Source: Ixodes scapularis (Eukaryota > Arthropoda > Arachnida > Ixodida > Ixodidae). From it: a stretch of 64,000 bases of DNA. The notes beneath the pieces were generated by a model. The model was not told the origin of the DNA, did not search any database, and saw only the letters and a list, made by a program, of their open reading frames with translations. The DNA lies in assembly GCF_016920785.2 (NCBI RefSeq), contig NW_024609839.1, positions 24,119,085 through 24,183,084 of the forward strand. Direction: 5' to 3'. This document shows, piece after piece, positions 32,775-43,283 of this stretch. Every line of letters starts with the position of its first letter. The first letter of the stretch is position 1. The position numbers and the translations under genes were made by a program.

Positions 32775-33379
32775 GTTCTTGTTATACAACCTCTGAATCT
32801 GTCATATTTATAAATATAAAAGAAAATGTCACCTATACATCTTCACATGTTTACAGGCATGTGCAACATTCAAAAAAATATATATTTGACAGTTATCAGT
32901 GTGCACGGCCAACGATGGGGTCATTCATATAAAACATTGCGGCTGAGACTTTCACAAAACGAAAATACTGCAATGGATAGGTTCAACATAAATGCATTGC
33001 ATGAAGATACATGAATAAAAAAAAAAGAACCACTATAAACACAGCTGCAGTGAATACAAGAATGTGATTGGTGGGAGATTAATCGACGAAGTAAAAATCA
33101 CACAAAAAATGCCTCCCAATTTATGAAGAAATAAACCAGGCACTACCTCTCCTCGTTTGCAACTTTTGCCAAGTTATGCCGAAATGGAGTACACGCTAAC
33201 TCAAATACAGAAGAGCGACACCAGCATGAGGGTACAAAATACCTGCTTCCAATACCAAAATGAGACAATGTTCCCACTAGCTGAGTAGATGTAAAAAAAA
33301 AAAATTGGGTTGTGTGTATCTTTATACAGCCTAGAACTTGGTCTGCCTCAATGGGCAACAAATCTCCCAGCTGTAGATG

Positions 33380-33580
33380 AGCAATTTAGCCAGTGTAGTA
33401 CAACCGCTAGCCCGGAGTCTTTAACGTGCACCACGCAGTAGTGGTACACGACCGCACGATGCTCATCCAGATTGAAACGGGCAGGGGTGGGGATTGAACC
33501 CAGGATCCCTGGGTTAAATTCATTTAGTCCACTTGGGTATCTTTCACATGCAACCGATACACTATAGCTTCACTGCAACT
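33380..33580 (-). mobile_element. tRNA-derived SINE-like repeat
   Basis: On the minus strand a B-box-like GGTTCAATCCC follows an A-box-like segment at the expected distance. The body then includes GTGCACGTTAAAGACTC. Pieces of the same body occur near 34185-34240 and 63105-63165. The tRNA head is degenerate and could not fold into a working tRNA. Confidence 0.5.
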
Positions 33581-33605
33581 AGCCTCTATCAAATGCCCTC
33601 GTTGC

Positions 33606-33771
33606 CTAGGATGTGTTCCAAATCTTACTCAAATGGATCCGTTACTATGGCAGATCATGTCGTGTGATGACGCAGGTGGAGTAACGCTGGATGCTGGTAC
33701 GTTTTTCTACGCTGAAATACAAAACCCTTACCCTGGAGTAAGATCGAGTACATTTTGGAACACGGCCCTAG
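33606..33771. repeat. Short fold-back element
   Basis: The left end CCTAGGATGTGTTCCAAAT is mirrored by the right end, whose complement reads CTAGGGCCGTGTTCCAAAA. Inside, AGTAAGAT/ATCTTACT words are also paired. It resembles a small MITE with imperfect ends. Confidence 0.45.
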
Positions 33772-34533
33772 TAACTTCTATGGATGTTTAGACAGTGGGG
33801 GTTAGTCTGCCTTGACAGGCCTCTGATGCGTGGTGTAGATGAGAAATTTTGCGAGGGCAGTGTGACCAGCAGCCTGCAAGGAGTCGCTACACAGACCTTC
33901 CAGACAGCAATATTGTTTTAGGTTCAGATTATCTTTGGTTCATTAATTTAGTCAAGAGAAAGGGTAAGATTCGGACGCATAAAAAAAAGAAGTAATGTTA
34001 GACTTCACTTGGAGGTTGCACTAAGAGGACAAGACAAGCACCTGACTAAACACTTAAAGAATAATTAGCTCAGGTGTACTAATTTCATCTTAAAAATCTG
34101 AATCAAGCCTGTTGCATAAATGTTTACAGTGGGAAGCTGGTCTGCCTCAAAATGGCACCTGGAGTCTCGGCTATGAGGGCCAATTTCTTCGATGTAGTAC
34201 AACTGCTAACCTGGAGTTTCTAACGTGCATTAGACGGTACCATATTTTTTGGTCCATAAGTCGCACCATTGTATAAGCCAAACCTCCTATAAACAGTTGT
34301 TTTTACGAAAAAGTTGGTACATAAGTCGCACCTTTGTATAAGTAGTACTTGTATTTTTGCACGGTCATCCTGTGGCAAGGCTGCATAACTGAAATCCATA
34401 CATATAGAGAAAAACATACATAGGTCGCACCACTATAACATGCGCCGAGTGAGGTTGTGGAAAACAAAAACCCCAGTTTCTACACAGGAAAATATTTTAA
34501 CCGTTACATGATGATGAAATTACAGTTACTGTA

Positions 34534-35078
34534 TAGTCGGGAGCAAAAGTTTATGGGGCACGGGAGCGCGTGCCGAAATACATCGCCCCGCCGTTCGATG
34601 GCGCAACGCCGCATTAAGGAGACGCGCTTTGCGCATGCGTGCCTTTCGTGTTCGCATTCATGTCTCTTTCGCTCGTTTCTTTCCGACGCACTGCTGATAA
34701 CAGGAGCCGGCGCCAGGGGCGCGAGTTAGCGCTTCGCTGGCTGTCATGCTGCGCGTCTGCTTCAGCTGCCGCGCTTTGTCACGGAGCTCGCGTAGGGAAG
34801 GGGAGGGGGTTAACCAGGCGCTCCGTCACCCAGCGCGGCTGCTGTGGCGGCCGAAGAGGACGCCAGGCATGACAGCCAGCGAAACGGCAACATGCGCCCC
34901 TGGCGCCGACTCCGGTTATCAGGAGTAAGTCAGACAGAAACAAGCGAAAGAGACATCACTGCCAGCACGAAGGGCGCGCATGCGCAAAGCGCGGCTTTTT
35001 AATGCGGCGGCGCGCCTACGGCGTGGCGATGCATTTCGGCACGCGCTCTGGTGCCCCGCAAACTTTTGCTCCCGACTG
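34534..35078. mobile_element. 545-bp palindromic MITE flanked by TA
   Basis: The ends are inverted copies of AGTCGGGAGCAAAAGTTT, bordered by TA at 34532-34533 and 35079-35080. The arms extend inward for more than 200 bases each (paired GCATGCGCAAAGCG, CATGACAGCCAGCGAA and GGCGCCAGGGGCGC words), so the whole unit can fold back on itself. TA borders and CAGT-type ends suggest a Tc1/mariner-related origin. It sits between the two genes of the host transposon and so does not disrupt them. Confidence 0.8.
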
Positions 35079-35243
35079 TACATGACAATATTTTCAGAAG
35101 CCAACAGTTGAGGGAAGTCTCCAAAGTGTGCATTACCATATTTGTAGCATTTTCTGCACAAACGGAAGGAACAGCTAGGTAGATGAAGACAGATAAACAA
35201 TGTTTCGTACTTGGCTCAGTTCGAGACATTGTTTATTGTCTTC

Positions 35244-38200
35244 TTATTTCTTTATAATTGGTGTCTGCATGTTAACAAGAGCGGAGCATACTTGGACGAC
35301 CTGGTCCATTTGTGGGATTAGAGTGAGCGGGATTCTGTGTTTCAAAATGTGGAAATTTTTCAGCCTTTGAATTACTCTCTCCACATGGATGCGGACCTGC
35401 GCAATGTGGAAGGTGTTGTCCATGTCCTCTTGGGAAAGCTGCTGACCTCCAACTGAGAAAGGCAGCATGACAAGCACAGCACCCTTCTCAGCCATGGTAG
35501 TCCGGATGCTGGGAAAGCCCCTGTCGCTTAAAACGACATCGCCGGGTTGAACCAAAGATAAAAACCCTGAATTTACTGTGATGTGACTGTCACTCTGTCG
35601 CCCCCCATAGATTTTAGATACGAATGAAATCATGCCATTAGGAATTATGCCAATTAGTAATTTGATGGTGTAGCCACTCTTGTAACTCGAGTACATGTAG
35701 TGCTGCTGCTCAGGGTCGGAGGGAGTTTCAGTACGAATCTCTGTGCAATCTATGATAAATGTACAGCCTGGATAGTGTGTTTTGAAGGCCGGTGGCAGCG
35801 ACTCATTGATGATGTCTCGAGCTGGCACAAACACCCAGCGCTCGAGCCTCACACTTAGAATGTCCAGTAGTGTTTTGAATGTTCGAGACGCTGTCGTCTT
35901 GTGGACCGAGAAGAGGGCGGCTAGTGCAGTGAAGCTGATCCCCAGTTTAAGCTTCATAAGGAAGAGGGTGAGTTTGTCCTCAGCTGAAATGTCGCTCTTT
36001 CTGTACCTGGTTGCTGGTGTGAGGCTTAACAAACTAAAAACAGTCATGGTGACCCCACATAGGTCCTGGAGAGCGTGCTCGGATGACTTCAGCGACTCGA
36101 AGTCAAGGAACCCACACTGCCGTCGGCAGTCTCCCTCCGTGCTTGAAACCTGAAGAGAGAAATTGCAAAATATAAATCACCTCTATACATATTGCCACAC
36201 GCTTACGTAGCCAAGTCGGCAGCACATCCGGCTCACACGCAGGTGGTTCGGGTTCGATTCCTGGCACTGCGTGTGGTTTATCTTTCTTTGTGAAAGTAGA
36301 AGTTTGGGAAAATTGGAGAACCATCTAGCGTATTCATGGGCAGAATGTATAGTGCAAGAAGGATCGAGGTAGAATATTCTAGGCTCCCATGGAAGCCGCG
36401 CCGTGCCGTACAAGTCAGTCTCGCTCTTGTGCTTGATTGTGCTACTCTGTCGACTTTCGACACTACCTCTTTGTATTTGTGTTTTCAGCTCAAGTTTGCC
36501 AAATCAAATGTTTTGTTTCTGTTCATTCGTCGCCTCATCATCTGTCATTCGTGACAATATGAGTACTTTCAATTGAGCTATGCAAAGTAGAAACTAAAGT
36601 ATGGGAAGTTGCGTGTAATCTTGAAACTAGGACATTAAAATTACCGCATTGACTTGTTCTGCGTGAGTGACCTGGATCGATCCGTCCTGGCCATCCGTTG
36701 CGGATAACAAGAGCCTCAGTGGTCCTCCGATCTGTGGCGCGGGATCACACTGTGTTCCCTAAGGGGCAATAACAGGTAAAACAGGCTCTATAATAATGCT
36801 CATAAATTTGATGCCACAAAGAAATAAAGAAATTATCTGCACTGACATTGGTAAATATTGAGGTAAAAAATAGTGGGCATTAATATGTAAAGACAGAATT
36901 TGTACCTGCGCTTGTAATCGGGGTTTCTGAATAATGTGTTTAACAATCGCATAGCACACAGGATTGCTCACCACTGTAGACGTGTGCTTCTCTGGCACCG
37001 CCTCGGCTGCAACGTCCACCAGCATCTGGAGGGGGTCCCAGTCAGCAACATTCTCGTCCTCGGCGGTGTCCTCCGACCTTGGCGGCGCACTGGGAACAGT
37101 AGGCGTCTCCAGCTGTGGTGGCTGAGGCTGAAGTCGTCCTGACCTGTTGAGCAGCCTATAAAAGGAACTATTTAGTACTTTTACCATATGTCCCAGAGAG
37201 GGTTTTGCATTGAACAATAAGGCTGTAGAAAAATTTTGAAACAATTGTCAGTAAAACAGGTCATTTTGCACAGCAACAGAGACCTCCTGGAGCCTGCTTG
37301 GGTGGTGCTACGTTCTTTTAATTACAAGCAAAATATCTTCGTGCGTCTTTTTATAACTGAAAATATTCTACTTCAAGTCGAATTCTAAAGAATTGTGCAT
37401 ATCACGAAATTCAATTCCGGTAAATGCAGAATATTGGTCTCGGGTTGGTGTTTTTGTAACGATAAATATCAACCAGCTTGCTTGGCTTTTTTTTAAAGTA
37501 CATCTTATTCGAAAATACCCTCCTACTTTCATCGAAAATCAAATCCGGAAATGCAGAGCTCTAGACATAAATCAGGTTACTAGTACCTCTTCGCCCTCTC
37601 CGCGTTGGGTGCCTTTTTTTTGTACACTGGAGGAAAGATGGTCGGGATGTAAGATGGGTGGGCCTCCGCGTCGTTCCGGCAATTGTCGACGAAATTGGCA
37701 CTACATATCCTGGTCGACGCTGAGGGCACCCAGTTCGAACCGTCCTCGCTGAAAAAAGGAACAATGTAAGACTTTTGTTGCGATATACGAAAAACCGAGA
37801 CGAAATAAAATGAGAACGACAGGGAGGAGTTTGTCGTCCCGCTTTATTCGATAACAGTACGGCGTCTCGGGAGCGTACACGCGCAGCCGAAGCAGGGCAA
37901 AAGCGTCTCGGGAGCGTACACGCGCAGCAGAAGCACGGCAAAAGTAAAGCGCTGGAGAGCGCTCCAGGCGAAAGGCAACGAGAGCGACGCCGTTCTCACC
38001 TTGTCAATGACTAAATTTAAAATAATAATGCAAAGAAAGTGCGACGTGGCGATCTGGGTCCCGCCAATCACCACACTTAATCGAACGCAACATAAATGGG
38101 ATATCCAGTCATACACGCATGGCCAAATTGCTTTGCCGCGTTTGGCATTCACACTGTTTATGTTCTGAAACGGATTCCACCTCGTTTCTCTTTCGGTATA

Positions 38201-38387
38201 CAGAGCGAAATTCATGCATCAACAAAAGAGAAGCTTACTTTTGCCGGCGCACTGCCGCGATCCAGGCTTGGCGTCGTGCACACTCGTACGGCCTTCCAGG
38301 AAACCGATAGAACTTCAACGGTTGGCCACTAGTTCTGCTACTACCACAGTCACGGAGGTTATTACTGCAACCGACCACACAACAGTA
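35244..38387 (-). CDS. THAP-HTH-DDE_Tnp_4 transposase, five exons
   Basis: Minus-strand exons 38387-38239, 37748-37587, 37155-36906, 36758-36645 and 36149-35244 join in phase to about 526 residues. Exons 1 and 2 form a THAP DNA-binding domain: CCVVGCSNN, KFYRFPGRPYEC, AWIAAVRRQ, then across the intron NEDGSNWVPSASTRICSANF and YIPTIFP. Exon 5 has an HTH (ALAALFSVHKTTASRTF) and a DDE nuclease with Asp in FIIDCTEIRT, Asp in VVLSDRGFPS and Glu in HVERVIQRLKN, so the triad is complete. All four introns are GT-AG. AATAAA follows at 35238-35233. No ATG precedes the THAP domain in frame, so the true first exon is unresolved. It may still be active. Confidence 0.85.
36205..36275 (+). mobile_element. 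tRNA-derived SINE head in a transposase intron
   Basis: TAGCCAAGTCGGC fits the RNA polymerase III A box and GGTTCGATTCC the B box, about 35 bases apart. The region lies within an intron of the transposase gene on the opposite strand. The acceptor stem does not pair well, so a SINE is more likely than a tRNA gene. The 3' limit of the SINE is unclear. Confidence 0.5.
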
Positions 38388-38600
38388 CTGAGTGCCAGGC
38401 GCGCGTTTTTTTTCTATCGCAACTGCCTCGATTAGCGTAGTCCACTGGCGATGGCGTCGAGGCGGGAAGAAAAACGCGAACCACTCGGACGATAGCGTCC
38501 CACCAGGGGCTGGAATGGCGCTTTAGTTGGCGGCAAAACTTGAGCGCTTCGGCGCTATAGCTCTTTCCTCTTCTTAAACCCGAATTGCAATAGTCTAAGC

Positions 38601-38635
38601 TTGGCGCAATATAGCCTTAGTTGCTGATGCGCCAA
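38601..38635 (+). other. E2 3' terminal hairpin, displaced 9.4 kb
   Basis: TTGGCGCA and TGCGCCAA are separated by 19 bases with ATAGCC and GTTGC in the loop, followed by AAACCCCC and CAAT repeats. It is the expected 3' end of E2, moved away from ORF2 by the DNA transposon. Confidence 0.8.
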
Positions 38636-38662
38636 AAACCCCCAATCAATCAATCAATCAAT

Positions 38663-40371
38663 CAATCTTGTCGGTGTTCAAACCGAAGTTCCCGTAAATA
38701 TCCGCAAGCATGTCGGCCACGTGGTGGTATGAATGGGTTCCTAGAAACCTCTTGCAAGCCAAAGACACCGACTCTTGCTTAAGGGTATCAGGTGAAATCT
38801 GAAAATATACAATCCTTATCAAGCTTTAATAAAATAAACTTAAATTGAATTCAACATTTAGGACAAGTAACAGTTACTCAGGAATGTTGCAAAGCAAATA
38901 TAGCCGTCAACTATGATTCTGAGAAAATCTCAAAAACATGCGGACAGACGTAAAAGCCGTATAGTAGAAGTTGCCTAAATAAAAAAAAATAACATTTAGT
39001 CAGGATGCTATTTTAGAAGGAGATGTGCCCGTGATATGACCAATGTGAATTCCCTGCATCAAGAGAGTTCCGGAATGGCATTTCTTAGGAATTGTTTTTA
39101 CGTAGGACACGACTTCAAGAGTATTGAGATTGACAAATGAAGACAGGTCACCCCAAAAGCCTGTAAGCCATTAACATGATATTTATTTATTTATTTAAAA
39201 ATACTACCAGTTTCCATCGGAAACTTTAGAAGGGTGGTTACAAGGTAAAACACTATTTACATACTTTATAGTGCAATGTTAAAAAAGAAGACAGTGAGGA
39301 GGATGGGGCTATTCAGTGGAGACACGGAAGGATCTTAATACACATATTACACTTGTAAATGGGGAAAATAACATTAAACCGCTAGAATAGGATGTAGCCT
39401 TCCATGATTCCTTCTCTTAGCTCTGGAAATGTGTGAAGTAACATATTTGATTTTATCTATAAGGGTTTGGTCATTTAATATTTGAAACAGGAACTTTAGT
39501 CTTGAGATTTTTGCCCTTTTCTCGAATGGTGTCAGTTCAGCTAGATCGCAAAAGTGGGACGGTGAGTCAGAGTAGCGAAATTTATTAAAAATAAATCTAG
39601 CAGCCAAGCGCTGCACCTTTTCTAGCTGAGCGACGTGTGTTTTATAGTGGGGGAACCATACGACATTAGCATATTCCATTATGGGACGTACGAGAGCCTT
39701 ATAGGCTACTAACTTTGTTTCGTGGGATGCTGATTTTAAAACTCTTCTTAGATACCGTAGTTAATTGCTTTGGTAGTAATGAAGTCGATGGGAGTTTCCC
39801 ACCTAAGGCTCTGCTGAAATTGGAGTCCAAGGTATTTGTACTGTCATATCATAAAAAAATGTTGCGATGTGTATCACCCAGTGAGCTGTAGTGCCTATAA
39901 AACTCCTTGTTGTCGACGACCAGACATCTGCGGTGGTGCACACATGCGTAGCAGACTGCAGTGCACACCGAATGGCGCTGACCTTCCCCTCAAATCTTCA
40001 TCAATTCTCCGAGACAGTCCTTCGCGACATCACCGTAACTGTGGGGCACATTCCTAAAAACAAATCAAAAACAATATATGTTGATTAAGATTGATAAAAT
40101 ATTATTAATGTTGTGCGGTTCAAATGACAGTAAAGTCAATGTATATCACCTTTCACAAATTCCTGGAACGGGTCTTCGTCCACGAGCTGCAGAGGTACCA
40201 TGGTTTTACTACAAAGTTTTGTGGGAGCTGGTCGAACTTGTTTTGGCTTACGCGTGCAGGAACGTTCATGAAGTTCTGAAGCCTCTTTTGGCTGCCACAT
40301 TCCTGAGATCGCTCACCTCCATTCTGCGCGTCGCGTCCGCTACAAGCTTTTTCAGGCCTCTGCAGTGGCAC
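38663..40371 (-). pseudogene. hAT transposase exons a, b and first half of c
   Basis: Exon a (about 40371-40150) has GSQKRLQNFMNVPARVSQNK and QLPQNFVVK, then after a frame slip MVPLQLVDEDPFQEFVK, ending at a GT donor. Exon b (40053-39878) gives MCPTVTVMSRRTVSEN, two stops, then FEGKVSAIRCALQSATHV and CTTADVWSSTTRSFIGTTAHW, ending at GTGATA. Exon c starts after TATTTTCAG at 38798 with ISPDTLKQESVSLACKRFLG, then THSYHHVADMLADIYGNFGL, and is cut at the E2 target site. The spliced TTAHW-ISPD junction is exactly what hAT transposases have there. The stops and frameshift make it a pseudogene. Confidence 0.8.
39180..39845 (-). mobile_element. 5'-truncated CR1/L2-type LINE fragment
   Basis: Minus-strand coding from 39679 to 39374 gives MEYANVVWFPHYKTHVAQLE, then KVQRLAARFIFNKF, which is the C-terminal part of CR1/L2 reverse transcriptases. 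The 3' end is a TAAA-type repeat near 39180-39197. It lies in an intron of the hAT pseudogene. It could be a relative of the 2A-bearing LINE at 18.9-21.4 kb, which lacks exactly this region, but no overlap exists to test that. Confidence 0.7.
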
Positions 40372-41149
40372 GTAAAACCCCCAAATTTGACTTGAGGCCT
40401 CTGCAGATACTTGTCATATTCCGCTGCCTTTTTTGGGAACACCCGCGAGGGTAGGAAAAGAAGACAAAAAACATGGCATAAGTCAGTCTAAACAAATGCA
40501 TAAGAATGATTTCGAAATGAATAATGTTAATGGAGTACTCACAGTGAGATGCAGCTTAAAATTAGACGTGGACGTTCTTGACCAAAAAAAAAAAAAAACC
40601 TCGTGCAAAATTAACATTTTGCTTTTAATGTATTACTGTTAGGCGTAAGCGAGTCTTCAACAGGTTGAAAAATTTACCATCAAGAATAGAGCGCGGTTCT
40701 TCCTTCGACATCTTCCTTAGGCGACACCTTCTGAAGGAAAATTTCACAAACAGTGAACCTCTATAAATAGGTACAGTGTCCCCCCAACTAATCTGGGTCC
40801 CTCTTTTTCTGTCTCTATCTCTAGGATGCAGAGAATATTTTGAAGTGGACAGTCTCACAAGAGGGCGAAGAGGAGAAGTGCCTTATAAGGGGAATGGGAA
40901 AAGGGAAACGTCATCAGGCAAAGGAGGAAAAAGGGATTTCAGAAAGGAGGAAGATGATCGGAACCTAACACAAGGAAGGAGGTCAGGACTGAAGTTCTGA
41001 ACGAAGAAAGGCAAGGACCGCCTCTGAAAGAACGAGGGAACGGGAACCGATGTCAGTTGGAACTTGAACGGACGCGAAATTATTGAGGCCTTCGAGATGC
41101 GTCACCGTACCCCCCCCCCTTCCCTGAAAAAAAAAGAAAGATAAAAGAG
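40372..41149. other. 5' part of the split hAT, not resolved
   Basis: The BED-finger exon expected upstream of hAT exon a could not be identified. One short minus-strand frame (MSKEEPRSILDGKFFNLLKT, from about 40711) might be a first exon, but nothing supports it beyond position. Confidence 0.4.
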
Positions 41150-41337
41150 CTGGGGAATGTAACGAGATACATTGGTCCCTGATTGTATCTCGATATCAGG
41201 AATATTTGTAAATATTATTTCGATACTGAAATATAAATACTCATCTGAAATTGTATCGCGATACAGAAATACCGATACAAAACGTATTTCTGAATTACTA
41301 TCACGATACAATTGTATCGCGATACTGCCCAACCCTG
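41150..41337 (-). repeat. 5' terminus of the split hAT
   Basis: Read on the minus strand from 41337: CAGGGTTGGGCAG, then several ATCGCGATAC/GATACAATTGTATC words in the first 180 bases. hAT ends typically start CAGGG and carry subterminal repeats that bind the transposase. It faces the transposase exons below 40371. Confidence 0.65.
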
Positions 41338-42123
41338 GTACTGTGTTAAAAAAAGAGACAATAAAATATTTATTTATTTAATTATTCAGAATCCGAAAGA
41401 AAATGAGGCGCGGCAGTGCAGAAGCTTCCGGTGAGAAACAAGCAAACAAATATTTCCCTCCCTTTTAGAGAGGTGTCGTCTGCTAGCAGCTCAACCCGCC
41501 AATTGCAAACGGCAATCTCCGTTGGTGGGTCGTCCGCTACCTGCGTTTTGAGCTGCACTTTTCGTCGTTGAGCACCGTGATTGCGTCCGCGCCCAGGTGC
41601 TGAGTTTCGACACCATGGATCGCGAGGTTCGCTCGCATCGGCAAAGGAATCAAAAGAGGCGGCAATGGTGCAAGGCGAAGAAGCTTGCATCGGAGCAAAT
41701 CGAGATCGTTCGGATGCAACAGGTTACCGATGACTCCACATCAGACGACGAGCCAATGAAAGAAGACAAAGGGATAGTCAACCCTTCCTCCCAGAGCTCT
41801 ACCGGCCACGGAGAGTCGCCAAAAGCCACAGCGTCGGGGAGCAGAACAGCTACCTGCTCTATGCACGGGCTGGCTCCTGAATTCCACAACAGCCAGGAGA
41901 GTCTGTGGAGGACTTTTCATCAGCAGTTCCCCCTGACGCGCACTTCGAGATAATGAGCTCCGTCGCTTCAACCTCCGCCGCATCAACACCCGCCTGTTCA
42001 ACCTCCGCACAGGGCGCGGATGTCGAACAGGATCAAACACGTCGCCTTAAACGATCTCGTGTTTTTGGCGGCCAAACTTCTAGGGCTACCGACTGACGCC
42101 CGGACGCTTCTGCACACTCCGAC

Positions 42124-42327
42124 CAGTGGCGCAACTAGGGGTGGGGTGGGGGGGGGGGAGGCAGGGGGGTACAAGTGCCCCGGTGCCACTTGGGGGGGGG
42201 GGGGGCGCCGAGCCGAGTCCATCCATAATAATAATAATATGATGATGATGATGTCATTATCACTATCATCATGAGGGGCGCGAAAGTTCATTTGCCATGG
42301 GCGCCGTCATATCTGGTTACGCCACTG
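42124..42327. mobile_element. 204-bp hAT-type MITE in the CACTA gene
   Basis: The ends CAGTGGCGCAAC and its partner complement CAGTGGCGTAAC are inverted. The 8-bp flanks are ACTCCGAC (42116-42123) and ACTCCGAG (42328-42335). The interior is G-rich followed by ATA and ATG trinucleotide runs. It interrupts the N-terminal region of the CACTA gene. Confidence 0.75.
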
Positions 42328-43041
42328 ACTCCGAGAGCCACAGAAATCCATCAGTGCGGCTCGGGCGAGTACATTCACATCGGATGCAAAAAGGGATTCA
42401 GAGGTGCCTGCGCTCTGGATTTGCCGACGGCTGTTATGTACGTTAGCATCAACATCGACGGCCTGCCTCTGTTCTCTGGCTCATCCATGCACGTTTGGCC
42501 AATTCTGTGCATGCCAAGTGACACAGCGCCATTCCCTATCGGCATTTACTGCGGCCTCAACAAGCCTGATGACATCAATATCTTCAGAATGCAATTTCTG
42601 AACTGAAGAAACTGCTCCAAGTAGGTGTACAATGCAGTGGGGCAACCGTTTCTGTTCTCCTACAATCAATGGTGTGCGACATGCCGGCAAGGAGCTTTAC
42701 GAAGAATGTGAAAGCCCACAACGGATATTTCGGGTGCGATAAGTGCACTTGAAAAGGCTGCTGGAGAGGGAGGATGATCTACCCGAAAGTTGACGCTCCA
42801 CTTCGAACTGATGCCCCCTTTTGAGACATGGAACAGCCAGAACATTGCAACGGTGCTTCACCCTTCATGGAACTGGGGGACCTGGGGATGGTATTCCAAT
42901 CCCCTGTGGATCCGATGCACTGCTCTACCTGGGCGTAGTGAGAAAGCTGTTGCACTATTGGACACAGAAGGGTCCCAGGTGTGTCCGCCTGCCCTCTACC
43001 AAGGTTGCGGAACTCTCGGAAAACCTCAAGGCTGTGAAGTC

Positions 43042-43263
43042 TGTGGTGGCTGCCGCCACACTGCTCCGGCAAAGGGCAAGACTCTTGACGGCAGCGCCAT
43101 GCGACGGTAGGGCGCAGCTGGGGGAGAGGCGCAGGGGTATTCGGGGGTGGAGACGGAGATTAAACAAGACTTAAAAAACCCTTCCTTGTGACTACGAGTT
43201 CTTCCGGGGTGGACCGCACGGACGAGAACCCGGGTCTTCCAAGGTGTGGGCAGGGAAACCTAC
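43042..43263 (+). repeat. 5' LTR of LTR-B
   Basis: It matches 49655-49876 along its length with scattered substitutions and starts TGTGGTGG. Its right part (TTCCGGGGTGGACCGCACGG and onward) is especially similar to the 3' copy. Confidence 0.85.
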
Positions 43264-43265
43264 CT

Positions 43266-43283
43266 TGGCGCCTAACGTGGGGC
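43266..43283 (+). promoter_or_regulatory. Primer-binding site of LTR-B
   Basis: TGGCGCCTAACGTGGGGC starts two bases after the 5' LTR. TGGCGCC at this place is the usual start of a tRNA-complementary primer-binding site in Gypsy elements and retroviruses. Confidence 0.75.

Larger units (their letters stand above)
32775..34533. other. Spacer between the two transposon genes
   Basis: No gene is seen. The spacer holds a minus-oriented SINE-like piece (33380-33580), a short fold-back (33606-33771), a second fragment of the SINE body (about 34185-34240), and a stretch at 34250-34440 where ATAAGTCGCACC or a close variant occurs three times. Confidence 0.6.
29155..38560. mobile_element. Two-gene DNA transposon (ISL2EU/Harbinger-related) inserted in E2
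   Basis: About 9.4 kb lying inside the 3' UTR of LINE E2. It carries a SWIM-YqaJ gene on the plus strand and a THAP-DDE transposase gene on the minus strand, arranged tail to tail. The edges share CTATAG followed inward by three variable bases and CGAAGC (29155 on, and the complement ending 38560), so CTATAG may be part of the terminal repeat or the target duplication. A transposase paired with a YqaJ-type nuclease is the known plan of ISL2EU elements; the class assignment is from memory and inference. Both genes have intact spliced frames. Confidence 0.75.
23443..38662 (+). mobile_element. E2: I-group LINE interrupted by a 9.4-kb DNA transposon
   Basis: E2 has the same plan as E1: 5' UTR, ORF1, ORF2. 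It stops without its 3' hairpin at about 29155. The missing end (hairpin plus CAAT tail) appears at 38561-38662. CAATCTTGTCGG flanks the composite on both sides (23431-23442 and 38663-38674). Removing 29155-38560 gives a 3' UTR of about 170 bases, comparable with about 110-130 in E1 and E3. Both ORFs carry frameshifts, so E2 is older than E1 and E3. Confidence 0.9.
23215..41337 (-). mobile_element. Old hAT element split by LINE E2
   Basis: The left-pointing terminus at 41337 (CAGGGTTGGGCAG plus ATCGCGATAC subterminal words) precedes minus-strand transposase exons at 40371-40150, 40053-39878 and 38798-38663, and the last exon resumes at 23442. Sequence 23443-38662 is LINE E2 with its own 12-bp duplication, so the original hAT was about 3 kb across this interval. 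The second intron also holds a LINE fragment (39180-39845). The 3' end of the hAT beyond 23215 was not recognised. Confidence 0.75.

Noticed and set aside
36205..36275. Functional tRNA gene
   Set aside because: A and B boxes are present, but the acceptor stem and cloverleaf do not pair properly. A SINE head is more likely.
38561..38662. Independent truncated LINE insertion at 38.6 kb
   Set aside because: The shared CAATCTTGTCGG duplication with 23431 and the absence of a hairpin at 29.1 kb show it is the displaced 3' end of E2.
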